Source: Anaeramoeba flamelloides (Eukaryota; Metamonada; Anaeramoebidae). From it: a stretch of DNA of 64,000 bases. Each line of letters starts with the position of its first letter. Within the stretch, counting starts at the first letter, position 1. Location: contig JANTQA010000063.1 of the NCBI GenBank assembly GCA_027625915.1, forward strand, positions 5,351,501 to 5,415,500, read 5' to 3'. A model generated the notes under the pieces. It made no database searches, was not told the DNA's origin, and saw nothing but the letters and a program-made list of their open reading frames with translations. Made by a program: the position numbers and the translations under genes. Shown one piece after another: positions 43,057 to 52,990 of the stretch.

Positions 43057-44547
43057 TCCCTTAGCACCCCAAATAACCTAAAAACATTTCAAACAAACAT
43101 TTTAATTTGAAATGTTATCAAAGGATAATAAGGTATAGAATTAATAAACAATTATCTTAGAAAGAAAATTTTATCATTTAAAATTGTATAGTTACTTACA
43201 ATAAAAAAAAAACTTGAAAAAAAATTTTCAACATTGGGAATTTTTTTTTGGTTATTGTGATTTTATTATTTTTCCAAATTTTGTCAAAATAAATTTTTTT
43301 TTTTTTTGAAAAGTTTGTCTAGAAATCAAAAACCTCTTAGTTTTAACATTTAAAATACATCATACTTTACTCGAATTTTTTTTGGGGACCTTTTGCACCC
43401 CAAAATTGCCTAAAATACTTGATTAAATAATTTATTCATTATGAAGTTATTATAACATCACATAGAAAATTTTGTTTATCTACTGATTACTATTCAAAAT
43501 CAATTTCTATATTAGATTCTAAATAATTTAAAATTAAAAAAAAATATAAATTAAATTTGAAAAAAAAATCAAATTTTTTTTCATTGCAAAATTTTACAAT
43601 TTTTTCAACAAGATTTTTTTTCAATTTTTAATGATTTGACCAATAGTTCGAGTCAGATTAATAATTGATTTTTTTTTTTATTTTTTACAATTTTTTAATT
43701 TTTGACTTTTTAAAATCTAGACATAAAATAAACAATATTGTTGAATTAGAGACCATATATCAGAACTTATTTAACAAGATCTCGATTAATTTATTAAGGA
43801 AAAATCCAAATATTTCAACTATATTATTCAAATTTTTACCAATAACAAAACGCAATAAAAAAATTCGTTTCTGAGATTATTTTATTATATTGGAATAATA
43901 TCTAAGAATTATTTTTTATTTTATTTTAAATTTAGGTATAAATATTTTATCGATTAAAAAGTAATTTATATTTGTTTTATTCCAATTTAATAAATTGAAA
44001 TTATTTTACAATTTTTTTTTTTTTTTTTGATTTTCAATTATTATCTATTGCTTAAATAAACTTTTTAGAAAATTGATCATATTAAAAATTTAATTTTGTC
44101 CTAAAGAAATAAATTTCATTTTTCTCTTCATTGGATATTTATTGAAATTTTTTCTCGAAAAAAAAATTAAATTTCAAAGTAATTTATTTTTTTATTTATT
44201 TTTTTTATCATAAAATTAGCAAAATTTTTTGGTGATTATTATTAATAAATTAATGTGTTGAGTTTTGAATTACTATTAATGTAATAAAAATTCTGATTTT
44301 TAAAAATAAAATAAAAATAAAAATCTTTAAAAAAATGTAAATCTGAATAATTATTATTTTTTTTTTCAATTTCAAAAAAAAAATAAATAACTTAACTACT
44401 TTATCTTTGAACTATTTTAACTTTTTATTATAATTCAAATCTGGATTAAAGACAAATAAGAAAAGTAATATATTAGTAGATCAATATCATTTTAAATCTA
44501 ATTTAAAAAACTTGATGAAATTTAGGTAAATCCGGGGTGCTAAGGGA
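43057..44547. mobile_element. 1.5-kb TIR transposon, family M, decayed
   Basis: 1491 bp between TA dinucleotides. The ends are the inverted 13-mer CCCTTAGCACCCC followed by further partly matching bases (ACCTAAA). A related direct copy of the end (TTTTGCACCCCAAAATTGCC) lies inside near 43390, so two elements may be superimposed. A 69-codon frame (43665-43874; LFNKISINLLRKNPNISTIL) is faintly like the C-terminal tail of mariner transposases. Length and TA flanks fit a Tc1/mariner element, now heavily decayed. Confidence 0.65.
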
Positions 44548-44685
44548 TAGATAGAATAAAACAAATGAACAAAATTTACCGATCTTCAAGGTTTCAATAT
44601 TTTTCTTTATCCTCTTCAAAACTAAAAAATACAAATGAAGTGCATCCGATTTTCTTTTGAAAATTGTTTATTGAAAAATCAATTA

Positions 44686-44882
44686 CAGTCAGTTTCACTT
44701 TTAAGGCACAAACTTTTAACGAAATTTAAGGCACAAAAAAAATCTCAAATTAAGGCACAAAATTCAAATTCTAGTAAAAATAAATTGTAAAAAAAAAAAT
44801 TCCAAATTTTGTGCCTTAATTTGAGATTTTTTTGTGCCTTAAATTTAGTTGAAAGTTTGTGCCTTAAAAGCGAAACTGACTG
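44686..44882. mobile_element. foldback MITE, family H (copy 2)
   Basis: 197 bp, TA-flanked, with the same CAGTCAGTTTCACTTTT ends and ~80-bp arms as copy 1. The two opposed 64-70-codon frames over it are products of the palindrome, not genes. Confidence 0.9.
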
Positions 44883-45005
44883 TAAGTTAAAAAACAATAA
44901 CCCATTACAGAAAGCTGATTTATCTATTTTATCAAATATCAATACTTTACGAGGCAAAATTAATTACCTATTATCGTTGAAAAAAAAAAATAAATTAGTT
45001 TAACA

Positions 45006-45649
45006 AGCTACTTAAATAAATCTTTACGTTTTGAAGAATAAATAATAAAGGTCACCTTTCTTGAATATATTTGTTGAAATCAATATTGGAAAAAAAATTG
45101 GCAAAACCTATTTTCGAAGATTTATTTTATTTGTCTTTTTAATGTATATTAGAAGAAATAAAAGCATTATAAATCTTTTCAATATGATTTGTTTTTTTTT
45201 TGTCCAAAAATCATTTTTTTATAAATATTTTCTTTAATTTTCTTTGGCATGTTTAGGAATAGAACTACTATGAAAGAGAAATCTACCTGGAAAGAAAAAA
45301 AAAAAAGTTATATTTTTTTTGAAATATCTTATGTATTACTCTTTTTGTTTTCTGATATACTCTTGTTTTTTTTTTTTTTTGTCAATTTTGGTTTATTATG
45401 GATTATTGTGATAAAAATATTTAAATAAAGATAGTTGAAATCAAATTTATATGATTGGTGCCAAAAAAATATGTGATTTATTTCAAAATAAACCCCAATT
45501 TAAAAATCACTGGAACATTAAAATTCAATTTTTGACAATTAATATTTTTATGTATGAAGTCATCAATTATTTTTAAAAAATTACTATTCTAATATTCATT
45601 TCTATACCTTAAAAATATTTTTTTTCATCTAAAAATAAAATAAAAAAAA
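45006..45649. other. gene-free stretch
   Basis: No gene. The start AAACCCCAATTTAAAAATCA near 45489 resembles the ends of families A and B, so a solo end of that group may be present. Confidence 0.35.
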
Positions 45650-46030
45650 GTAAAAAAAAAATGGGCTATTTATTATTAAATTTATTTTATAATTCATCAA
45701 ATATTTCAAAAAAATGAAAAAAAAAAAAATGTACTCAAATTTTAATAAAAAGCTGGTAATAAGATCAAATGGCATTTTTTTAGATTAAATAATAATCTAC
45801 TTTAGAAACTTTTCATATAATTGGAAAATTTATCAAGATCATAGCACTTTGGAAAAAAAGTTTTATAATCAAAAAGAAAACAAATACTCACATAATTTTC
45901 AAACTTTGAAAAATTTCTTAAAAAATTGAGATCAGAAAATTTAATATCCTTTATTTATCACAATGCATTACCAACAAACAAATTCATTTTATTCTTTAGA
46001 AAAATAAAATCTATTATTAATACCAATTTT
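45650..46030 (+). repeat. dispersed element family C (copy 4, partial)
   Basis: Aligns with the body of 42490-42920. Landmarks: CAAATATTTC then AAAAAATGAAAAAAA, the TAAAAAGCTGGTAAT block, AAAATTGAGATCAGAAA, and a following ACAATGCATTACCAACAAACA. The inverted ends are weak, so it is partial or old. Confidence 0.5.
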
Positions 46031-46742
46031 GATTTGGATAGTCAGATTGGGTTTTAATAAAGATATTATAAAAGAAAAGTTCCCTTCTCTTTTTGAAAAA
46101 TAGAAATACAAGAGATAAAGATTTTAGACGCCTTTTAAGATATGTAATTAGAAAAAAATAATTACAATACCATTTTATTGTTTATTTTAGAACCACAGAC
46201 AACACCGTAATTCTTTTGGAATATTTTGTTTCGTTAGATAGTGTGCCATGATTATTCATTTAGCACTAAGTTCTTCAAATCTAAAATTTCTTTTTTCATT
46301 TCAATCTCGTTTTTTTTTTATTAACCCTACAAGTGTTGTGGTCTTCCCTATTATTCACTAGGTTTTCAATAATTTTTTTGATTTTTCAAATTGGGTCTGT
46401 CTTCGCACAATATACATACCGTCCTTAACAAATATTTTTGTGACGAAAAAAAAAAGGAAACCCGAAAAGTGATTTCACTCGAAATAAATTTTTATAGGCG
46501 TTAGTCACAAAACGATTCTTTTCAAATACCAAAATTAAAAAACAAATTACAGATGTTTGATAAAAGTGAGAAATTGAAATATTAAAAACATTTCCTACAT
46601 AACAGAGAAACGGTAAATTTGACAGCTTTAAGTTCAACTTCTTAAACTTTATGTTCATACTTATTTAAATTGGTTTTATTTTTTAAAGTTTTTTTTTTCT
46701 TTTAAAACCAACTTTAGATCACTTCGAAAAAAATAAAAAACT
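46031..46742. promoter_or_regulatory. upstream region of maspardin
   Basis: No repeat or gene is recognised. The minus-strand 77-codon frame at 46425-46658 has no domain. The final 60 bases are T-rich then A-rich up to the start codon. Confidence 0.3.
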
Positions 46743-47858
46743 ATGTCGAACCAAAAAAAGAAAAAAGAAGAAGAGCAATCAAAAATAAGCAAAATATTTG
46801 AAGCATTTATTGGTGACGTGGCCTTAAACACTATATCTATTAATTCTGATAACGAAGAAGGTGTTTGGCAATATTACGACTCATTGGGCGGTTCAACCAA
46901 CGAGGCACTGCTTTGTCTTCATGGCGTTCCTGGTTCTTGTGATGTCTTTTTCCAACAATTATTAGCGTTGTCCTCACGGGGATATAGGGTAATTTCTGTC
47001 CAATACCCACCGTTTTGGTCATACAGAACCTTTTGCCAAAGCTTTAAAGAGTTTCTTTCTTCACTCGAATTGGAGAAAATCCATTTGTTTGGCTTGGGAT
47101 TTGGAGGCTTTTTGATAATGAAGTATTTAGAAAAAGAAAAAGATCAACGAATTAAATCTGTAATTTTGTGCAACAGCTTTATTTCCACTTTATTCTTTAC
47201 AAGACTTAATACCTGTGGTGGGATGATCACTTGGGCACCAGAATTCTGGCTCAAGAGAAAGCTCTTGAAAACCTTTCCTCAAAAGGAAGTGCTTCTGCCG
47301 ATCGCTGAAGCCCTAGACTTTATGGTCGAAGTTGTTGAAATATTGAAATACGATGATCTCGCTTCAAGGCTTACAATGATCTCGACAGAAACCATTATTG
47401 GCAAAATTGATTTTGATCCACAATTTGTCACAATCATAGACCCTGCAGACAAGGGTTATGTACCAAGAAAGGTACGCGAAAAAGTTGTTACAAAGTTCCC
47501 CGATTGTAGGTATGCACAAGTGAAAGTTGGTGGTGATTTTCCTCAACTTTCAAACCCTCAAGAAGTTAATATGCATTTAATTATCCATTTACGAAATACT
47601 GGATGGGATCCAGATCAAGAAACTCGTTTAAATCAAAAAATACCTCAAAAAACTAAATCAAAAAAGAAGAAAAAACAAAAAAATCATAAGGAAGAAGGAA
47701 AGAAAGTAAATGAAATGGAAAAAGAAAAAGAAAAGGAAAAAGAAAAGGAAAAGGAAAAAGAAAAGGAAAACGAAAACGAAAACGAAAAGGAAAAGGAAAA
47801 AGAAAAGGAAATCAATAAAGAGGAAAAAAAAAATCTTAAAAAAGAAGAAAAAAAGTAA
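46743..47858 (+). CDS. SPG21: maspardin (SPG21/ACP33 family, alpha/beta-hydrolase fold)
   Basis: 371 residues, intronless. Residues ~20-288 match maspardin throughout: LLCLHGVPG (57-64), GYRVISVQYPPFWSY (80-94), LEKIHLFGLGFGGF (110-123), VILCNSFISTLFF (140-152), AEALDFMV (188-195), DDLASRLTM (204-212) and EVNMHLIIHL (274-283). In animals maspardin sits on late endosomes/trans-Golgi vesicles, binds CD4 and a Rab7-GAP complex, and its loss causes Mast syndrome. At the nucleophile elbow, where hydrolases have GxSxG, this protein reads GLGFGG with Gly in place of Ser. Catalysis by the usual triad is therefore excluded, and a scaffold role is implied. After residue ~300 a Lys/Glu tail of ~70 residues follows, dominated by (KE)n with some (NE)n. 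This tail is not part of the family. Clear orthologue by sequence signature. Confidence 0.92.
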   Translation: MSNQKKKKEEEQSKISKIFEAFIGDVALNTISINSDNEEGVWQYYDSLGGSTNEALLCLHGVPGSCDVFFQQLLALSSRGYRVISVQYPPFWSYRTFCQSFKEFLSSLELEKIHLFGLGFGGFLIMKYLEKEKDQRIKSVILCNSFISTLFFTRLNTCGGMITWAPEFWLKRKLLKTFPQKEVLLPIAEALDFMVEVVEILKYDDLASRLTMISTETIIGKIDFDPQFVTIIDPADKGYVPRKVREKVVTKFPDCRYAQVKVGGDFPQLSNPQEVNMHLIIHLRNTGWDPDQETRLNQKIPQKTKSKKKKKQKNHKEEGKKVNEMEKEKEKEKEKEKEKEKENENENEKEKEKEKEINKEEKKNLKKEEKK

Positions 47859-48346
47859 AAAAGTCTGTTGATCAAATATATAATGAAAAAATTTATAACT
47901 GAAAAACAAAAAAAGTCAATTATTGTGTTTTCCTGAGTTTTTACTATGCAGTTCTGGTTTTCTGTTACGGTAATTCTAGAAACAGAAAATCCTGATCAAT
48001 TCAAATAAATCTTTTAACTTTTTACTTCATTTCCATTTTTTCAATTTTTTTGTTTGTTTTGAATACAGAAGACCAAGGATTTACGGGATTAAATTCAAAG
48101 AAACCATGTAAAATTTGAAAACCTCCAAAACATCCTTTTAAAGAACTGTTTTGAAAGAAGGGTAATGAATTTAAAAATAGAAAGTGAACAAAAATTTTTG
48201 TTAAATAATTTTGAATTTCCAAGTTGAAAGAAAATAAAAACCTTATCTACCGTCACTTTAAAAAGGTGATACAAAAAATATTTTCAAAAAGTATCTAAAA
48301 AACAGTTGAAAAACTTTAACAGAACCACTATCTGTTGTAAAATAAA
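47859..48346. other. maspardin 3' flank
   Basis: No gene or repeat is recognised. The minus-strand frame at 48022-48222 is a composition artefact. Confidence 0.35.
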
Positions 48347-48537
48347 TGGAACGACTTTTTCATTCAGCTTTCCAAAAAAAGATTTTTAAAAATCCTAACA
48401 ACTTATTAAATTTGAATATTTTTAATTTCATAAAGAGGTTTCGATTATTATTTCCTTTTTAGAATTACACACTTTGATGTTTTAAACTAATTCTTGGGAT
48501 GAGATTTTTTGGAAAGTTGAATGAAAATTTGGATCCT
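48347..48537. mobile_element. short foldback element, family K
   Basis: About 190 bp. The ends are inverted around CATTCAACTTTCCAAAAAA (left copy has one change, near 48361; right copy near 48505-48526). The same end word occurs singly near 5360. MITE-like with no coding frame. Confidence 0.6.
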
Positions 48538-48706
48538 TTTATTCTATATTTAATAGTATTTAATGGATTGTTTTTAAAATCCTGTTTTGATGCACTTTTT
48601 TATAATAAGCTTGATAAAAAAAAAATGTATAAGAAACTATTATTTGAACTTTACAATATCTATTGATAATATAAATATTACAATTAACAATAAATATTTG
48701 AATATA

Positions 48707-49238
48707 AACCCCATTCCAAAAATTTAGACACACCCAAATTCAAAAATCAGCAAAAAAAAAAACCAATTTATTATATTTTCCCAAACCTAATATAAAACAA
48801 CTTTTAAGTAACCCCGTATTAGTGTTTCAATACGTAATCATTTTAATCCAAATAAAAGAAAAAAAATATAAAAATCAAAAATAAAAATTGGCGTGTCCAA
48901 AAGAATGAAATAAGCGGAATAAAAAAGTGTATTGGTTAATTTATTGAAATTTCACCAACAATTGTTGATCGATCTAATGATAGTATACCATCTGTCAATT
49001 GTATGTGATTTTTCAATTGAACAAACTCAAGACTAACCTTTTATCAACCATTGGAAAAAATTTCAGATCGGTAAGGAAACAGATTACGCAACTGCAAAAA
49101 AGGAAAAGAAAACAAAATAAAAAAGACAAAAAATGGGAAAATAGTCTGTAAAATCATATTCTTCCCTAATTGAATTTACAGTGTGGTGTTGTTATTCTTT
49201 GACTGTTTAAACTGTGTCCAAAATTTTGGAATATAGTT
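48707..49238 (+). mobile_element. non-autonomous TIR transposon, family A (copy 2)
   Basis: 532 bp, alignable to 6430-6956 over its entire length. The left end follows TA and reads AACCCCATTCCAAAAATTT. The right end, read inward, is AACTATATTCCAAAATTTT, and its flanking TA has decayed to CA. No transposase frame. Confidence 0.8.
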
Positions 49239-49410
49239 CATTTTTTTTCACTATTAATAGAAAGATTAATAATTAAAAATATTTCGAGTAATCCAAACTT
49301 TCTAAATAAACGCAAAAAAAAAAACATAAATAAAGAATTTTTCAATATATTTATTTATAAAATAAACTTTGAATTTATTGAAAAAAATTTTTTTTTGAAA
49401 AAAAACATTA

Positions 49411-50664
49411 GAGGTTTTGATAATATCATGCTTAATTCACAATAAAGTTTCAAAAATTGAGATAATTTTTATCAAATCATTATATTGTAGGAAATCGCAA
49501 TATTCAATATTATCGCGATAAAAGAACAAATTGCGATATTCTATAAAATCACGAAAATTATTATAAAATCATGATAAATGCCAAAATATCTTAATTTAAA
49601 AGTAATCGAGATATAATAGTTGATGGGTTTTTGGGCTAATTGAGCAATATTTTTACAAAGAAATTTTTTTTGATCAAAAAAATAGATTAGGTGATTAAAA
49701 AAGTTATTCTTTGAAAAAACAACAAAAAAGATACATGATTCAAACAAGGATAAGATCTAAGAGTTTTTTTTGTATTTTCAATAGGTTTGTTTGATACACT
49801 TATTGATCCTTTAAGTTCAACAACAATAAGAACTAAAGATAAATAAATATTATCTCAGTCAATTCTGGTGTTGGAAATTGCCTTGAATAATTAGATTCTA
49901 AAACAACCAACCCTTCACATGTACATTAATAAATGTGTTCTTAGGTTAAAACAGTTTCAATATTCCCAGAAAGCTAAAAGGAGTTGGATTTCCATTTCAA
50001 AAGCTTTCATAACATCCTTGCCAGATGATCACTATTATTAAGATTTTTTATACAATTTTTGTCTTCTTCTTCTTTGAGCATCTTTTCATTGGACAGAAAA
50101 CACAATTAGAGCTTAGTGTTTTTTATTTGATCGATCACCAATAAGAAGGAAAATTAATCTTTTTCTTTTTGGTTATTTAAAACTATGAATGTAACAACTC
50201 TATTTTAAGAAAACATATCTATTTTATATTCAAGTATATTGTTGAAATGGATAATTATTAGTTTGATCCTAAAATTTATTTGAGATTTTATATTTTATAA
50301 AAAACAAAAATGAAAAGAAAAAAAATTTTTTTCCATTACCAACACCATCATTCCCTTTATAAAAGTTTTATGTCTTTCAAAATTTTCAAACACTTGAAGA
50401 CAATTCACAACACTTACAAACACTTTCAAATATTTTTAAAGTGAAAAAGTACTGTAAAAGTTTCACGGCTTGGTTAAAGTCAAGAGATTTTTTGTAAGGT
50501 GATTTCATAAAAATAATTTTTCAAGATAAATATTGAATATCGCGATAATGTTGAATATCGCGATTTTATGTTTTTTCGTGATAAAGTCAGACTAATCGCG
50601 ATTTTTTAATAGTATCGCGATTTTATTGTTAATATCATGATAATATGTGTTATCATCAAAACTC
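49411..50664. mobile_element. long-ended inverted-repeat element, family L (copy 1)
   Basis: About 1.25 kb. The ends are inverted (left GAGGTTTTGATAATATCATG, right inward GAGTTTTGATGATAACAC), followed by ~100 bp of subterminal DNA on each side studded with ATCGCGAT/ATTGCGAT words. Such palindromic subterminal words may be transposase-binding sites. The central ~700 bp has no recognisable protein. The short element at 1050-1200 shares the ends. It stops ~255 bp from the ankyrin-BTB gene's 3' end. Confidence 0.6.
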
Positions 50665-50919
50665 ATTTTAAATCAAAAATTATCTCTTATCAAATTAATA
50701 CTGTTTTTCCTATGTTATTATTTTATTTTCATTGTGTTTGAATAAAAAGTGGAAACTAAAATATATTACGACGTAATTTTTTTCTTAACATACTCCAAAA
50801 AATGTCTATATTGTTATTTTTTACTAAAATATCAATTCACCAAAAAGAAAAAAATCAAAAAAAAGGAAAATTATTGCCATATTAATTTATAAAAATAATG
50901 GAATTTTAAATTTTTTTTT

Positions 50920-52653
50920 TTATAAAAGATTTAATAATATCTTATCTTGTAATAGAAAAATTTGAGATAAATCTTTAAAAAATAATTTCTTTTCGGATCT
51001 ATTAACGAAATCGCTTAACCCAACATTTTGGGCTGTTTCTTTACATTGTTTTGATAACTCAATATCGGGATAATATAAACATTTTAAAACTTTAAAGATC
51101 TCATCTTTCTCATAATTTAAACAAAGCTCTTTCGAAAATTTTTCTATAAAGGCATCAATTTCTTTTACATTTTCATTTTCCTTTTCCTTTTCAATTTCAA
51201 TTTCAATTTCTTTCTCCTTTTCCTTTCTATTCCCAGTTCTCTTGATTGCCATCCCACATCTTAATTTTATAATTTGGGAATGGACAGGGATTTTTTGGCC
51301 ATTTGACACATTGATTTCCAGATCACATTCCTTTTCTTCAACGAATAGCTGTAAAAGCGGATTTGGAAAGTCTTTAAAGTGATCTAAAAGTGTGCACATT
51401 TCTGTTTGATTGTTGTTTTGAGCAATTTTTCTTGCATTTTCTCTTTTGTTGTTCTCAAGAAACTGATTGGCGCCACAAAATAAGAGAGTCTTTGCAATTT
51501 CAACACCATCTTTAATCCCCTTACACACATGCAATAAGGGTGATGTTCCTACTTGATCGCTAATATTGGGGTCAGAGCCATAGGCAAGAAGTAATTGGAT
51601 CGTCTCGTTGGTTGTCCCGTGTAAGACCGAATAGTGAAGTGGCGTTAAATTAAACGAATCAACCGATGTTGTATTGGCTCCGTTGATTAAAAAATATTCA
51701 AAGATTTCTTTTGGCGAATTGCATAGCGCACACAGATGCAAACAATTCCTTTTATCCCCATTTTTTAATTGAATGTCAGCTCCTGCTTCCACGATGGTTT
51801 TAATTTTTTCTAGATCAGATCCCTCTTCACATAGAAAATGAATTGGACAATTATACTTTTGGATTTTATTGTTTGAAATTTTTTTTTTTTTTTTTGAATG
51901 AAGTTTGTAAGGGGTTGTTCATGTAAAAGAAGAAAAATTTTCTTGGTTTGGAATTTTTGTTTATATTTTCAAAAAACAGTATCAGGTACTCAGCTAAAAG
52001 AGACAAGAAAAAGAGAAAAAAATAAAGAAAATATTTTGAAAGAGAGAGTTTTTTTTCAAACAATAAAATCTTTTTATTTTTTTTTTTATTTCTTTTTCTT
52101 GGGATCATTTTTGATAGCTTTTTAAAAATTTTCACTTATAAATAGGTTTTCTAGAATGATTTGAAAGAGAGACAAGGAAATTTCAAAAATTAAGGTTAAA
52201 GATTTTGTATAAACCATTTAAATGGAAAAAAGTGTTTCTTTAAAGAGAGTAAAGCGGTGAGAAAGCTTTTATTAATTTTTTTTTTCTTTTTTTGTTTTTC
52301 GAATTAGTTTTTTTATTGGGTTTGTGGGGAAATGGAAATGAAAAAAAGGGAAAACAAATTACTTCAATATCACGAGCATTAGGGTTTGCACCATTTGATA
52401 GCAACAACTTTAAAACTTTCGAAGAACAACCAAATTTACAAGCAGTATGAAGTGGAGTAAAATTATTAAGTGATAAGCTGTCGATTTCTGGTTTTGCGGA
52501 CACAATTAATTCAATTATTTCAAAAGAACTATTATTATAGCACGCAAAATGAAGTGGTGTTGCCTTGTTGTATTTTTCATTGACATTTGCTCCATTTTTT
52601 ATTGTTTCTCTAATCCCTTCAAGATCGCCGTTTTGAATTTGTTCAAAAATCAT
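50920..52653 (-). CDS. ankyrin-repeat protein with a C-terminal BTB-like domain
   Basis: Two exons on the minus strand, 52653-52363 and 51855-50920, separated by a 507-bp intron (GTAATT...CAAAAG), giving about 408 residues. The splice falls inside an ankyrin unit and rebuilds it exactly (NARDIE-YNCPIHFLCEEG against NAxDxxGxTPLHxA), which is strong support. Residues 1-~260 carry about seven ankyrin repeats (ATPLHFACYN, FTPLHTACKFG, KRNCLHLCAL, LTPLHYSVLHG, TSPLLHVCKG). The C-terminus (CDLEINVSNGQKIPVHSQIIKLRCG...) is BTB-like, interrupted by a Glu/Ile/Lys repeat. Ankyrin-BTB proteins of other eukaryotes often act as adaptors for ubiquitin ligases or in trafficking. The target here is unknown. 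Low-complexity insertion at the same place as in the WD40-BTB protein suggests a shared BTB subfamily. Confidence 0.83.
51856..52362 (-). other. intron of the ankyrin-BTB gene (507 bp)
   Basis: The donor GTAATT follows an Ile-Glu codon pair. The acceptor CAAAAG is preceded by a run of A and T. Opposed 75-89-codon frames inside it are artefacts of A/T runs. It is several times longer than the other short introns, but no known element from this window is recognised in it. Confidence 0.8.
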
Positions 52654-52990
52654 TTAGAAAACAATTTGAAAAAAAAGAAAAAAAGAAAAAATGAACAGTT
52701 TTTTTTTCTTTATTGGGAACAGTATTTGAAAAGTCGTACTCTTTTTTTTGATCACAAACACACTCTACCCAAGTATTAATTCAGCTTCAATCAAAAAAGA
52801 ATTCGTCAAATCATGTTTTATAGTTTAAAAATATATTTTTCTCAACTATTTTGTAATTATCATTCACTTTGATTCTTAATAGTGAATAAATCATCCTATA
52901 AACATAAAAATATGTTTGATTTTTTTAGTTGTTTTCTTGTATAAAATAAAACACAAAACATTTGAATGGATTAGCAATCCCTTAAAGAGA
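52654..52990. promoter_or_regulatory. upstream region of the ankyrin-BTB gene
   Basis: Only A/T-rich DNA between the start codon (minus strand) and the D repeat. Nothing specific is seen. Confidence 0.3.

Larger units (their letters stand above)
41440..45005 (-). mobile_element. dispersed repeat family D (copy 4), interrupted by H, C, M and H elements
   Basis: Minus-orientation D sequence runs 41440-42250, stops at TA, and resumes at about 44548 (AATAAAACAAATG then GATCTTCAAGG). The same words are contiguous in copy 5 near 53820-53860. It is broken again by the H element at 44686-44882, and its last recognisable part lies at 44930-45000 (ACGAGGCAAAATTAATTACCTATTA, cf. 39420-39440 complement). 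About 2.5 kb of the span is therefore inserted DNA. Confidence 0.65.

Noticed and set aside
44745-45003. Opposed 64-70-codon frames
   Set aside because: Both lie on the palindromic H element and mirror each other, so they are not genes.
47658-47909. Minus-strand Phe/Ser frames
   Set aside because: Shadows of the Lys/Glu tail of maspardin.
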